DNA of 64,000 bases from assembly GCF_037094495.1 (NCBI RefSeq), contig NZ_CP146612.1, positions 558,001 to 622,000 of the forward strand. Direction: 5' to 3'. The position numbers and the translations under genes are program-made. The notes under the pieces are model-generated. The model saw nothing but the letters and a program-made list of their open reading frames with translations, searched no databases and was not told where the DNA came from. Below, piece after piece: positions 41,942 to 50,739 of this stretch. Each line of letters begins with the position of its first letter. Position 1 is the stretch's first letter. Source of the stretch: Dehalogenimonas sp. W. Lineage in GTDB: Bacteria; Chloroflexota; Dehalococcoidia; Dehalococcoidales; Dehalococcoidaceae.

Positions 41942-42952
41942 ATCAACAAAGACGCTTACGCCGCCGCCGGCGTCAGTATTGACACCGCCGCCGCAGCCAA
42001 GGAACAGATTATCAAGCTGGCCCGCGCCACCTTCACCCCCGGCGTCCTGGGCGGCCCGGGTTTCTTCGGCGGCATGTTTGAACTGCCGGGCGGCTACCTT
42101 AAGCCCGTGCTGGTCTCCAGTTGCGACGGCGTGGGCACCAAACTCAAAATCGCCTCCGTCATGGGCAAACACGACACCGTGGGCATGGACATCGTCAACC
42201 ACAGCGTGGATGACATTCTGACCTGCGGCGCGGCGCCGCTTTTCTTCCTGGATTACATCGCCATGGGCAAACTGGACAGCGCCCTGGTGGCTGATATTGT
42301 CAAAGGCCTGTCCACGGCGTGTCAAGAGGTCGGCTGCGCCCTGATCGGCGGGGAAACCGCCGAGATGCCGGGGCTTTACCACGGCAAGGATTATGACCTG
42401 GCCGGCTTTATAGTCGGCATTGTGGAAAAAGACCGGATTGTCAACGGGTTGACCATTAAACCCGGCGATGCCGTGCTGGGTCTGCCGTCGTCCGGTCTGC
42501 ATACTAACGGCTATTCCCTGGCCCGGCGCGTGCTGGGCGAGACTCCGGAGGCCCTGTCAAAGGTTTATCCCGGTTTTGACCGCAGCATCGGCGAAGTATT
42601 GCTGGCGCCTCACGTCTCCTATTTCAAAACACTCCAGCCGGTAATGAGCGATGTCAAGGGGCTGGCCCATATCACCGGCGGCGGTTTCACCGACAACATT
42701 CCCCGCTCCCTGCCGGAAGGCGTGTCCGTCCGGATCAACACCGGCACCTGGGACGTGCCGCCGGTTTTTGAACTGATTCAGAGCTTAGGCCAGGTTGCCC
42801 CGGAGGAAATGTTCCGGGTATTTAACATGGGCATCGGCATGACCGTATTTGTTGACCCCTCACACGTTTCCACCATGCTGGCCGCCATGCCGCAGGCCAG
42901 GGTTATCGGCGAAGTGACCGCCGAGGCCGGCCGAAAAGTAGAGATTGTCTAG
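41942..42952 (+). CDS. purM: Phosphoribosylformylglycinamidine cyclo-ligase (AIR synthetase)
   Basis: PurM closes the imidazole ring in step 5 of purine synthesis. Motifs include CDGVGTKLKIA, DDILTCGAAPLFFLDY and LIGGETAEMPG. The conserved N-terminal segment NKDAYAAAGVSID...PGVLGGPGFFGG is encoded upstream of the first ATG (42074). Between the AAGGAG site and that ATG there is no ATG, GTG or TTG in frame. The codon at the correct spacing (seven bases) is ATC at 41942. I therefore extend the gene to 41942 as a probable non-canonical start; a sequencing error or recent mutation is the alternative. Confidence 0.88.
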   Translation: MNKDAYAAAGVSIDTAAAAKEQIIKLARATFTPGVLGGPGFFGGMFELPGGYLKPVLVSSCDGVGTKLKIASVMGKHDTVGMDIVNHSVDDILTCGAAPLFFLDYIAMGKLDSALVADIVKGLSTACQEVGCALIGGETAEMPGLYHGKDYDLAGFIVGIVEKDRIVNGLTIKPGDAVLGLPSSGLHTNGYSLARRVLGETPEALSKVYPGFDRSIGEVLLAPHVSYFKTLQPVMSDVKGLAHITGGGFTDNIPRSLPEGVSVRINTGTWDVPPVFELIQSLGQVAPEEMFRVFNMGIGMTVFVDPSHVSTMLAAMPQARVIGEVTAEAGRKVEIV

Positions 42953-42960
42953 GGGATTCC

Positions 42961-43656
42961 ATGCTGAAGCATAAGCTATCCAAAACCCTGATTACCGCGA
43001 TGACCGCGGGGCTGATCCTGCTGGCCGGTTGCGGCACTCTGGACATGCAGCTGGAAACCGATGTCAAGGCCTCGGGCGACTACACTCAGAAGGTGGTCAT
43101 CAACGCCACCGGCGCCATCGGTGCCAGCCTGGTGACCGAGGGCGGCGCCGACGAACTGACCGGCGACGGCTGGCAGGTGAGCCAGACTCAGTCCGGCGAC
43201 ACCGTCACCCTGACCGCTTCCAAGGATTTTTCCCCGGACGACCCCTTCTTCCTGCCCGATGCCACCGGCACGGAAACCGCCTCCCCGGTACTGGATATTC
43301 AACGGCAGAACAGCTTCCTGTTCACCGATTACAGCTTCACCGTTAACATCCCGTCAGACCCGGAAGGCATGGGGTTTGACGGCGGTGATGAACTTGATAT
43401 GCTGGCGCCGAGCCTGCTGAAAAATATGTTCAGCATCTCCTGGACGGTCAATATGCCCGGCAAGATTACCGCGGCCAACGCCGATATCATCAACGGCTCT
43501 TCCGCCACCTGGAATTTTGACGTAGTCTCCATGAGTGAGGGTGTCGTGATGACCGCCGACGTGCGGGTCATCAACTGGGCGATTATTTCCGGCCTGGCGG
43601 CCTTTGCCATCATCATAGCTATATTAAGCCTGATTTTTGTCAGGCGCCGGCGCTAA
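42961..43656 (+). CDS. Membrane-anchored lipoprotein, LppM-like/DUF3153
   Basis: A 231-residue protein with a lipoprotein signal (LILLAGC, Cys about residue 24), a beta-rich extracytoplasmic domain and a C-terminal membrane helix (WAIISGLAAFAIIIAILSLIFV) ending in RRRR. The arrangement resembles LppM-like DUF3153 proteins, whose biochemical role is unclear. It lies 8 bp after purM and 22 bp before purH, so it is co-transcribed with purine genes although no functional link is evident. Confidence 0.75.
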   Translation: MLKHKLSKTLITAMTAGLILLAGCGTLDMQLETDVKASGDYTQKVVINATGAIGASLVTEGGADELTGDGWQVSQTQSGDTVTLTASKDFSPDDPFFLPDATGTETASPVLDIQRQNSFLFTDYSFTVNIPSDPEGMGFDGGDELDMLAPSLLKNMFSISWTVNMPGKITAANADIINGSSATWNFDVVSMSEGVVMTADVRVINWAIISGLAAFAIIIAILSLIFVRRRR

Positions 43657-43678
43657 TAAACAGGCGAGGAAAAAGATT

Positions 43679-45214
43679 ATGCGAGCAATCCTGAGCGTTT
43701 CCGACAAGAGCGGACTGACCGAATTCGCCACCGAACTGGCCGGACTGGGCTGGGAGATATTCTCCACCGGCGGCACTAAAAAAGCCCTGGCCGGGGCCGG
43801 CGTGCCGGTCCACGGCATCTCCGACATCACCGGTTTCCCTGAGATACTGGACGGGCGGGTCAAGACCCTTCACCCCGCCGTACACAGCGGCCTTCTGGCC
43901 CGCCGTGACAAGCCGGAGCATATGGCGGAACTGGAGAAGCAGGGGTTGTCCACCATTGACATGGTGGTGGTCAATCTATACCCCTTTGTCCAGACCGTGT
44001 CCAAACCGGATGTCACTTTGGAAGACGCACTGGAAAACATTGATATCGGCGGACCGACGATGATTCGGGCCTCCGCCAAGAATTTCCCCGGCGTCATCAT
44101 CGTCACCGACCCGGCGGATTACGCCATGGTCATTGACAAACTCAGGAGCGGCGCGCTGTCTATGGACGACCGCAAGATGCTGGCCCAGAAGGCCTTCCAG
44201 CATACCGCCATGTACGACACCGCCATTTCCCAGTATCTGTGGCAGGGCAACGAGGAATTCCCGGAAAATATGACCATCGCCCTCAAGAAAAAATACGGTC
44301 TGCGCTACGGCGAGAACCCGCATCAGGCGGCGGCCTTCTACGCGGAACAGCGGGTCGGTGCCGGTAACAACCTCGGCATCACCAACGCCGAACAACTCTG
44401 GGGCAAGGCACTGTCTTATAACAATATCCTGGACGCCGATGCTGCCTGGAGCGCCGCCACCGATTACGCCGCGCCGACGGTAGCCATCGTCAAGCATACA
44501 AATTCCTGCGGCCTGGCCAGCCACGACGACGTGGCCGAGGCCTACCGCCGCGCCTTCGCCGGCGACCCGGTCTCCGCCTTCGGCGGCATCGTGGCCGTCA
44601 ACCGCACGCTGACCGCCGAGATGGCCGAGGCCATGCGCGGCACCTTTTATGAAATCTCCATCGCGCCGGATTATGAACCGGCGGCGCTGGAAATCCTGCA
44701 AAAACGCAAGGATCTGCGCATCCTGAAAGCCGCCCTGCCGGTGGCCGAGGCGCAGACGCCGCTGGTGTACCGCCGGGTCAAAGGCGGCGTGCTGGTGCAG
44801 CAAGCCGACGCCCTGCCGGAAGACGCAGTTACTCTGACCACCGTCACCAAACGCACCCCGACCGCTGAAGAGGTGGCCGACCTGCTGTTCGCCTGGCGCG
44901 CCGTCAAGCACATCAAGTCCAACGCCATCGTCCTGGTCAAAGACCGGATGATTCTGGGCATGGGGGCCGGCCAGCCGAACCGGGTGACCAGTGTGGACAT
45001 CGCCGTCAAGCGGGCGGGTGACAAAGCCAGGGGCAGTGTCATGGCTTCCGATGCCATGTTCCCGTTCAACGACAGCGTCATGCAGGCCGCTGCAGCCGGC
45101 ATCACCGCCATCGTCCAGCCAGGAGGCTCCATCCGCGACGAGGATTCAGTCAAGGCCGCCGATGAGAACGGCATAGCCATGGTCTTTACCGGTACCCGGC
45201 ACTTCCTGCACTAG
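43679..45214 (+). CDS. purH: Bifunctional AICAR transformylase/IMP cyclohydrolase
   Basis: A 511-residue PurH catalysing the last two steps of IMP synthesis. The N-terminal MGS-like cyclohydrolase domain (SVSDKSGLTEFA...STGGT, GFPEILDGRVKTLHP) is followed by the transformylase domain (LRYGENPHQ, VAIVKHTNSCGLA). I chose the ATG at 43679 with GAGG upstream; the frame is open 14 codons further. Part of purM-lipoprotein-purH. Confidence 0.95.
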   Translation: MRAILSVSDKSGLTEFATELAGLGWEIFSTGGTKKALAGAGVPVHGISDITGFPEILDGRVKTLHPAVHSGLLARRDKPEHMAELEKQGLSTIDMVVVNLYPFVQTVSKPDVTLEDALENIDIGGPTMIRASAKNFPGVIIVTDPADYAMVIDKLRSGALSMDDRKMLAQKAFQHTAMYDTAISQYLWQGNEEFPENMTIALKKKYGLRYGENPHQAAAFYAEQRVGAGNNLGITNAEQLWGKALSYNNILDADAAWSAATDYAAPTVAIVKHTNSCGLASHDDVAEAYRRAFAGDPVSAFGGIVAVNRTLTAEMAEAMRGTFYEISIAPDYEPAALEILQKRKDLRILKAALPVAEAQTPLVYRRVKGGVLVQQADALPEDAVTLTTVTKRTPTAEEVADLLFAWRAVKHIKSNAIVLVKDRMILGMGAGQPNRVTSVDIAVKRAGDKARGSVMASDAMFPFNDSVMQAAAAGITAIVQPGGSIRDEDSVKAADENGIAMVFTGTRHFLH

Positions 45215-45233
45215 AACTCCTGAATAATATCAA

Positions 45234-46262
45234 ATGACCAAATTTTCAAAAGACGCTGAGACAGGCAACCGGATGAAATTCAAACCCTCCGAGGCAGTCC
45301 TGCGCGGCGATTCTGCCGACATCTATTTTCACCGCACTATTGAGATCTTGGACAAAGAAGGCATCAATGCCGCTGCGGTGATGGAGGTCTTTCCCAACGG
45401 CTCCGGCATCCTGTGCGGTATTGACGAATCGCTGGCCTTGCTGGACGAGGTTTTGCCGCCGGACAACCGCGAAGTCTGGTCACTAGCTGAAGGCGACAGC
45501 GTGAGTTCCAAAGAGGTGGGGCTGCGCATCAAGGCGCCTTACCGCAGTTTCGGCTTGTATGAAACCGCTCTGTGCGGCATCCTGGCCTCCGGCACCGGCT
45601 GGGCCACCGCCGCCCGGCAGTGCGCCGAGGCGGCAGGTGATATCCCCTGCATCAGCTTCGGAGCGCGCCATGTTCACCCCTTCGTCTCCGGACGCATGGA
45701 CTACGCCGCTATTATCGGCGGTTGTAAAGGCTGCTCCAGTGTTGAAGGCGCAAGACTGGCCGGACTCGAACCGTCCGGCACCATGCCCCACGCCCTGATT
45801 ATCGTCATGGGCGACACTGTCAAGGCCACGCTGGCCTTTGACCGGCACATTGACCCCGCCGTGTCCAGGGTGGCGCTGGTAGACACCTTCAAGGACGAGG
45901 CTGAGGAAAGCCTGCGGGTGGCCGCGGCCCTGGGCGACAAATTAAAATCAGTCCGGCTGGACACACCGGTGGAACGCGGCCGCGTCACCGCTGAACTCGT
46001 GAAAGAAATCCGCGCCCGGCTGGACCAGGCCGGACACCGACAGGTCGGCATTTTTGTCAGCGGCGGCATCACGCCGGAGCGCATCAGGTATTTTCTGGAT
46101 CGCGGCGCGCCGGTAACCGGCTTCGGCATCGGCAGCTATATCTCCGGCGCGCATCCCATTGATTACACCGCCGACATCCACGAAATTGACGGCAAGCCAA
46201 TCGCCAAACGGGGCCGGATTCCGGGAATTACCGAGAATCCGAGATTAAAGCGGGTTATTTAA
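45234..46262 (+). CDS. Nicotinate phosphoribosyltransferase family protein
   Basis: A 342-residue type II phosphoribosyltransferase of the nicotinate/nicotinamide group, with FGARHVHPFVSGRMDYAAIIGGCKGCSSVEGARLAG and a C-terminal FVSGGITPERIRYFLDRGAPVTGFGIGSYISG phosphate-binding region. It would salvage nicotinate into NAD. The first ATG (45234) has no ribosome site; MKFKPSEAVL at 45273 may be the real start. It follows purH by 19 bp. Confidence 0.87.
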   Translation: MTKFSKDAETGNRMKFKPSEAVLRGDSADIYFHRTIEILDKEGINAAAVMEVFPNGSGILCGIDESLALLDEVLPPDNREVWSLAEGDSVSSKEVGLRIKAPYRSFGLYETALCGILASGTGWATAARQCAEAAGDIPCISFGARHVHPFVSGRMDYAAIIGGCKGCSSVEGARLAGLEPSGTMPHALIIVMGDTVKATLAFDRHIDPAVSRVALVDTFKDEAEESLRVAAALGDKLKSVRLDTPVERGRVTAELVKEIRARLDQAGHRQVGIFVSGGITPERIRYFLDRGAPVTGFGIGSYISGAHPIDYTADIHEIDGKPIAKRGRIPGITENPRLKRVI

Positions 46263-46360
46263 CAGGCTTAGCCCTACGGCACAGCGGGTAATTTCTCAGC
46301 CCGACACTGAAAGAAGCCTAAATTAGGAGCCTTGCGATATCAGCTACCCATTTTTTTATG

Positions 46361-46393
46361 TTGACAACATCAGTATTTTCTGATTATACTGAT
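46361..46393 (+). promoter_or_regulatory. Promoter with overlapping inverted-repeat operator for the AbrB-arsM pair
   Basis: -35 TTGACA (46361-46366) and -10 TATACT (46385-46390) with an 18-bp spacer. A perfect 8-bp inverted repeat ATCAGTAT-N9-ATACTGAT (46369-46376/46386-46393) covers the spacer and the -10. This is the geometry of a repressor site. Confidence 0.72.
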
Positions 46394-46418
46394 TTATCTC
46401 TTTTTACAGAGGACAATT

Positions 46419-46682
46419 ATGGCCAAAGAAAAAACAGCTGCCAATTCCTGTTGCGACACTGGTGAATGCTGCCGCGTTGAAGCGGTGGTGGGCGTGGACG
46501 CCCGCGGCCAGGTAGTCTTACCCAAAGAAATCCGTGAGGGCATGGGCATCACCGCCGGGGAGAAGCTGGCCCTGGTCACCCTCAACCGTGATGGTAAACC
46601 GTGCTGCCTGGTGATGATGAAAGCAGACAAACTGGCCAAAGGCGCCGGCGAGTTTCTGGGTCCGATACTGAAAGAAATCTGA
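46419..46682 (+). CDS. Cysteine-rich AbrB-domain protein (HgcAB-associated type)
   Basis: An 87-residue protein with an N-terminal cysteine cluster (CCDTGECC, residues 11-18), an AbrB/MazE DNA-binding hairpin (VVGVDARGQVVLPKEIREGMGI) and a later CC pair. Small proteins of this kind occur beside arsM and beside the mercury-methylation genes hgcAB. The cysteines suggest that it senses a thiophilic metalloid. It is the first gene after the operator and therefore a likely autoregulator; this is inference. Confidence 0.78.
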   Translation: MAKEKTAANSCCDTGECCRVEAVVGVDARGQVVLPKEIREGMGITAGEKLALVTLNRDGKPCCLVMMKADKLAKGAGEFLGPILKEI

Positions 46683-46694
46683 ACGGAGACCACG

Positions 46695-47519
46695 ATGAAA
46701 GACACCGAGATTAAGAGTTATGTCAAAGAGCGCTACGGCGGTATTGCCCGCTCCGGCGGGGGATGTGGCTGCGGTTCGGGGTGCTGCGGCAGCCCGGCGC
46801 CGGACACCATCGCCAAAGTCATCGGCTATGCCGAAGAAGACCTGGCTGCCGTACCCGACGGGGCCAATCTCGGCTTGGGTTGCGGCAACCCCACCGCCAT
46901 CGCCGCCCTGCAGCCGGGAGAAACGGTGCTGGACCTGGGCTCCGGGGCAGGTTTTGATGCCTTCCTGGCCGCCCGCCAGGTCGGCCCGACCGGACAGGTG
47001 ATCGGAGTGGACATGACGCCGGACATGCTGTCCAGGGCTAAAGCCAATGCCGTCAAGGGCGGTTTTAGCAATGTAGAGTTCCGCCAGGGCGAGATAGAAA
47101 ACCTGCCGGTGGCATCAGGCACCGTGGACACCATCATCTCCAACTGCGTCATCAACCTGTCGCCGGACAAGCCGAAAGTTTTCGCCGAGGCCTTCCGGGT
47201 GCTCAAGCCCGGCGGCCGCATCGCCGTTTCAGATATTGTGCTGACCGAAGCCCTGCCGGATTATGTGCGGGATTCCGTGTCGGCTTATACCGCCTGCGTG
47301 GCCGGAGCCATCCTCAAAGAAGAATATCTAGATGCCCTCAGGCAAGCCGGGTTTCAGAATATTGAGATAATCGGAGAAAATGTCTTTGATCTGGACTTTC
47401 TGGACATGGCGCTGGAGCTGGTGAAGGAAGCCGGGACTCTGGGACTGACCGAAGAAAAGATTCAACACATATCGGAGACAATTGTCAGCGTGAAAGTGAC
47501 AGCGGCAAAACCGGTTTAA
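46695..47519 (+). CDS. arsM: Arsenite S-adenosylmethionine methyltransferase
   Basis: A 274-residue ArsM with SAM-binding motif DLGSGAGFD (80-88). The three cysteines required for arsenite methylation are present at C63 (GLGCGNP), C151 (SNCVINL) and C201 (YTACVAG). An additional Cys-rich segment GGGCGCGSGCCG (21-32) lies near the N-terminus. It converts As(III) to methylated arsenicals. It follows the AbrB gene by 12 bp. Confidence 0.93.
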   Translation: MKDTEIKSYVKERYGGIARSGGGCGCGSGCCGSPAPDTIAKVIGYAEEDLAAVPDGANLGLGCGNPTAIAALQPGETVLDLGSGAGFDAFLAARQVGPTGQVIGVDMTPDMLSRAKANAVKGGFSNVEFRQGEIENLPVASGTVDTIISNCVINLSPDKPKVFAEAFRVLKPGGRIAVSDIVLTEALPDYVRDSVSAYTACVAGAILKEEYLDALRQAGFQNIEIIGENVFDLDFLDMALELVKEAGTLGLTEEKIQHISETIVSVKVTAAKPV

Positions 47520-47605
47520 TGCTGAACCAGGCACCAGCCCGACGCATCCGGCAGGCAGGTTTGACGGAGACGTTATGACGTTTTATCTCCATGACATTAT
47601 GATGC

Positions 47606-47611
47606 TATAAT
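47606..47611 (+). promoter_or_regulatory. -10 element of the RHH-RelE pair
   Basis: A consensus TATAAT 16 bases before the antitoxin ATG, with GGAGG in between. I see no convincing -35; two ATGAC direct repeats (about 47574 and 47591) could be repressor half-sites. Confidence 0.45.
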
Positions 47612-47627
47612 ATCAGCGGAGGCTGTT

Positions 47628-47861
47628 ATGAACGAACCGTCAAAAAGAACCACCATCTATCTTGACCCATATCTTTACCGGGCCCTCCGGCTGAAAGCCG
47701 CAACTGCGGACCGTTCGGTATCTGATCTGGTCAATGAAGCCCTGCGCGAAAGTCTGGCCGAAGATGCCGAAGACATAGCTGCTTTTGAATCCCGGCTGAA
47801 CGAGCCGCTGGTCAGCTATGAGGCTATGATTAAGAAACTGAAGGCCGATGGCCGCATATAG
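47628..47861 (+). CDS. Ribbon-helix-helix antitoxin
   Basis: A 77-residue RHH (CopG/RelB-like) protein: RTTIYLDPYLYRALRLKAATADRSVSDLVNEALRESL is the DNA-binding core, and the acidic C-terminus binds the toxin. GGAGG precedes the ATG. It overlaps the toxin gene by 14 nt. Confidence 0.85.
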   Translation: MNEPSKRTTIYLDPYLYRALRLKAATADRSVSDLVNEALRESLAEDAEDIAAFESRLNEPLVSYEAMIKKLKADGRI

Positions 47862-48108
47862 CCTGTTCTTCAAGGCGTCGGTGGACAAGGATTTTCAATC
47901 CATTCCCCGAGCTGATGCCAGGAAAATAATGCTGCGGATCAGCACCCTGGCTGAAAACCCCCGACCGGCCGGCTGTGAAAAACTGACCGGACAGGAACGC
48001 TACCGCATCCGCCAGGGGCGTTACCGCATTGTTTATTCCATTCAGGATAAGGAACTGACGGTCTGGGTCGTCAGGATAGGCCACCGGAAGGATGTTTACC
48101 GGCAATAA
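47848..48108 (+). CDS. RelE-family toxin
   Basis: An 86-residue RelE-type ribosome-dependent mRNA interferase. The segment CEKLTGQERYRIRQGRYRIVYSIQDKELTVWVVRIGHRKDVYRQ contains the basic and tyrosine residues of the active site (GRYRIVY, HRKDVY). It appears intact and full length. Confidence 0.88.
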   Translation: MAAYSLFFKASVDKDFQSIPRADARKIMLRISTLAENPRPAGCEKLTGQERYRIRQGRYRIVYSIQDKELTVWVVRIGHRKDVYRQ

Positions 48109-48137
48109 CAGCCGGCAGACACCTGTACCCTGCGCAA

Positions 48138-49556
48138 TTAGATATACGTAAAATCCAGCCGCAGCACCCTGACAGTCGCCGCCGTAACCTTCACCCGGTC
48201 ATCCAGCCGGTACCCCGCCAGCCCCACAATCTGTCCAGGGCTGACAACCACCGGCACCCGGTCGCGCCACGGCCGCGGCACCCTGGCGTCAATGAAATAG
48301 TCTTTAAGTTTTTTCTCCTGGCTCATGCCCTGAGGCTGAAAGCGGTCGCCGGGGCGGCGCGCCCGAACCGTCAGGTCACCGCCGGCCTTGTCATAATCCA
48401 TCAGCATCACCATGCCTTCAGCCGCGGGCCGGTCGCCAGTATTGTCAATAATCTCCGCCGTCACCCGCCGGCCGGAAAACTCCGTCACACCGGGGATGTT
48501 CAACCGGTATTCACCTTCCAGCGGCGGTAGCGGGTTCAGACCAGCCAAATCACGCCCCAGATACAGTTCCCCGTAACCGGCGGCAAACACCAGCCCCGCC
48601 GGCAGGTCAATCGCCCGCCCGGCGTTACCGGCGGCAATATCCATCATATCTTCAATATGCCCCGCCTCAATATCCTTGGGGCTGCCCAGAGCCTCAGCCA
48701 GGGCTTGTTTCAGGACCGACCGCCGAAGAGCCGGATGCAGGGCCGCCAATCCTCGCTGGTCAATCACCGCCAGGCCGGACTGCCGTATTATCAGTTTCTC
48801 CGCAGCGCACCCGGCTTCGCCGCTGATAAAGTCCTGTTCATCAGCCGCCAGCTGTGACAGCCGGTCCAGCGCCTCATCAATGCGGGGGTTAAAATCACGC
48901 CGGATTTCCGGCAGAAGCTGTCGCCGGATTCGGTTGCGGGTAGGAGTCAGTGATTCGTTGGTGCTGTCGGTCCGGAACTCCAAACCAGCCAGCCGGCAAT
49001 AAGTCTCCACCTCAGCCCTTGTAAGACAAATTAAGGGCCGGATGATTTGAAGACACTCAATGCGCTTATAGCGCAACGTAACCGCCTCTTTCAGCCCTAC
49101 AAGGCCGGAGAGACCGCTCCCCCGGAGCAGGTGAAGCATCACCGTTTCCACATGGTCGCTTTTGGTGTGGGCGACGGCAACAGACGTAGCACCGCCGCTT
49201 TCAGCCACCTCGGACAGAAACTGGTAACGCACTTCGCGGGCGGCTTCTTCCGGAGTGAGGCGGTATTCCGCTTGGTAGGCGGTCACGTCGCGCCTGGTAA
49301 TAACCGCCGGCAAATCCAGTCTGGCGGCCAGCGCACGCACGAATTCGGCATCGGCGTCAGATTCAGCCCCGCGGAGACCGTGGTCAAGGTGGGCGACTGC
49401 CAGGGTAATGCCGAGTTCAGTTTGGTATTTATGTAAAATAGATAACAGGCAGACAGAATCAGCGCCGCCGGAGACCGCCGCTACCACCCGCTCACCCCTG
49501 GACACCAGGCGATGACCGGTGATGAAATCCAGTACCCATTTTTCCAATTGTCGCAT
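48138..49556 (-). CDS. tilS: tRNA(Ile)-lysidine synthase
   Basis: A 472-residue TilS with the PP-loop SGGADS (29-34), which adenylates C34 of tRNA(Ile) CAU and attaches lysine, making the codon AUA readable. AHLDHGLRG and NRIRRQLLPEI motifs are present. The C-terminal TilS substrate-binding domain (RRPGDRFQPQGMSQEKKLKDYFIDARVPRPWRDRVPVV) is complete. It is an essential single-copy gene in most bacteria. Confidence 0.95.
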   Translation of the reverse strand: MRQLEKWVLDFITGHRLVSRGERVVAAVSGGADSVCLLSILHKYQTELGITLAVAHLDHGLRGAESDADAEFVRALAARLDLPAVITRRDVTAYQAEYRLTPEEAAREVRYQFLSEVAESGGATSVAVAHTKSDHVETVMLHLLRGSGLSGLVGLKEAVTLRYKRIECLQIIRPLICLTRAEVETYCRLAGLEFRTDSTNESLTPTRNRIRRQLLPEIRRDFNPRIDEALDRLSQLAADEQDFISGEAGCAAEKLIIRQSGLAVIDQRGLAALHPALRRSVLKQALAEALGSPKDIEAGHIEDMMDIAAGNAGRAIDLPAGLVFAAGYGELYLGRDLAGLNPLPPLEGEYRLNIPGVTEFSGRRVTAEIIDNTGDRPAAEGMVMLMDYDKAGGDLTVRARRPGDRFQPQGMSQEKKLKDYFIDARVPRPWRDRVPVVVSPGQIVGLAGYRLDDRVKVTAATVRVLRLDFTYI

Positions 49557-49645
49557 CGGCTAGATTATAACAGGAATTACAAGACGATTGACGGCTGTCT
49601 GAAACGCGGAGAGGTTGTGAATTTGGAATTAAGCGGCTAAAGCCA

Positions 49646-50269
49646 TCACCAGGGCAGGCTGTCCACCTGGAAACAGGCTTCATTGAAAGCGACCAGTTTG
49701 GCGCTGTCGGCGGTCACTTCTATAATGGTCAGGCTGCCGGTGTTCATGCGGAATTTGCGGATAGCCTCAGGCGGCAAATCAAGCACCCGGCAAATCAAGC
49801 TCAGAATGGTGAAATAATGACTGACAATCAGCACTTCGCCATCGGGAAACCGCTCTGTCAAACCGGCCACGACCTTCCAGACCCGGTCGCGGACGTCCGC
49901 CAGTGATTCACCACCGGGCAGGCGCGCCGGACCGTCGTTGGCCGGCGCCGTCAATAGCTGCGCCAGACTGCCGCCGAACTCGCTGGCCAGGACCCCTTCC
50001 AGGTCCCCGGCATCAATCTCGCGCAGGTCGCGGTCAAACTCAATGGCGACGTGACCATGCTCCTGAGCGATGGCTTCAGCGGTGGCTCTGGCGCGGCCCA
50101 GCGGGCTGGAAACAATCGCCTCCAGCTTTTCGGTCGCCAGACGCCCGGCCAGACACTTGATCTGCTTCAGGCCGGTCTCATTCAGCGGCGTATCGGAACC
50201 ACCGCCCTGAACCCGCTTGTGGCGGTTCCAGTCGGTTTCGGCATGGCGGGCAATAAATATTCTGGTCAT
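49646..50269 (-). CDS. Histidine phosphatase family protein
   Basis: A 207-residue phosphoglycerate-mutase-fold phosphatase. RHAETDWN carries the catalytic His9; SSPLGRARATAEAIA and the second histidine in VLIVSHYFTIL complete the site. Substrate unknown; cofactor-dependent mutase, alpha-ribazole phosphatase and general phosphatase roles are all possible. It lies just downstream of the hicBA pair on the same strand. Confidence 0.88.
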   Translation of the reverse strand: MTRIFIARHAETDWNRHKRVQGGGSDTPLNETGLKQIKCLAGRLATEKLEAIVSSPLGRARATAEAIAQEHGHVAIEFDRDLREIDAGDLEGVLASEFGGSLAQLLTAPANDGPARLPGGESLADVRDRVWKVVAGLTERFPDGEVLIVSHYFTILSLICRVLDLPPEAIRKFRMNTGSLTIIEVTADSAKLVAFNEACFQVDSLPW

Positions 50270-50281
50270 CGGCAGTAATGA

Positions 50282-50458
50282 TCAGCCGGTCAACATTTTG
50301 ATGATATGTTTGGCCAGGCTGTCAGTAATCTCTCTATGTCTTGGGATTGGCTGGGACACCTTGGTTGCCGGATTTTGATACCAATCGTGGTTGCTCCCAT
50401 TACGGATCAGTACACAACCGGCTTTGGTAATGGCTTTAACAAGGTCAATCCGCTTCAC
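50282..50458 (-). CDS. hicA: HicA toxin, short type
   Basis: A 58-residue HicA protein that is easily missed: (M)KRIDLVKAITKAGCVLIRNGSNHDWYQNPATKVSQPIPRHREI. The catalytic histidine is in GSNHDWY. The GTG start overlaps the hicB stop by four bases (GTGA). It appears intact. Confidence 0.85.
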   Translation of the reverse strand: MKRIDLVKAITKAGCVLIRNGSNHDWYQNPATKVSQPIPRHREITDSLAKHIIKMLTG

Positions 50459-50646
50459 CCGACTACAAGTTCTCCGTATTTACGGACACAGGGAATGCTC
50501 CCCGTCCCGATATCGTCGTAGATCGCTTTAAGGTTCTGTTGCAGTTCGGTCAATGATTCGCCTTGAGTTTTATAATCAGGATATTCCTCCAGCCAACCCA
50601 CCAGCATGCCGTCTTCCTGATAATACACAAATCTCATCTTTTCCAT
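50455..50646 (-). CDS. hicB: HicB antitoxin, short type
   Basis: A 63-residue HicB (MRFVYYQEDGMLVGWLEEYPDYKTQGESLTELQQNLKAIYDDI) with the usual fold but no added DNA-binding tail. It is translationally coupled to the downstream hicA. MEKMRF or the second ATG (MRF) could be the start. Confidence 0.82.
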   Translation of the reverse strand: MEKMRFVYYQEDGMLVGWLEEYPDYKTQGESLTELQQNLKAIYDDIGTGSIPCVRKYGELVVG

Positions 50647-50739
50647 GATCCACTCACTTTACCAAAGGCTGTTCGCCAGCACAAAGCCGCCGCTACCACT
50701 AACAGTGTATTATTATATAACAAATCTGCAAATAATCCT

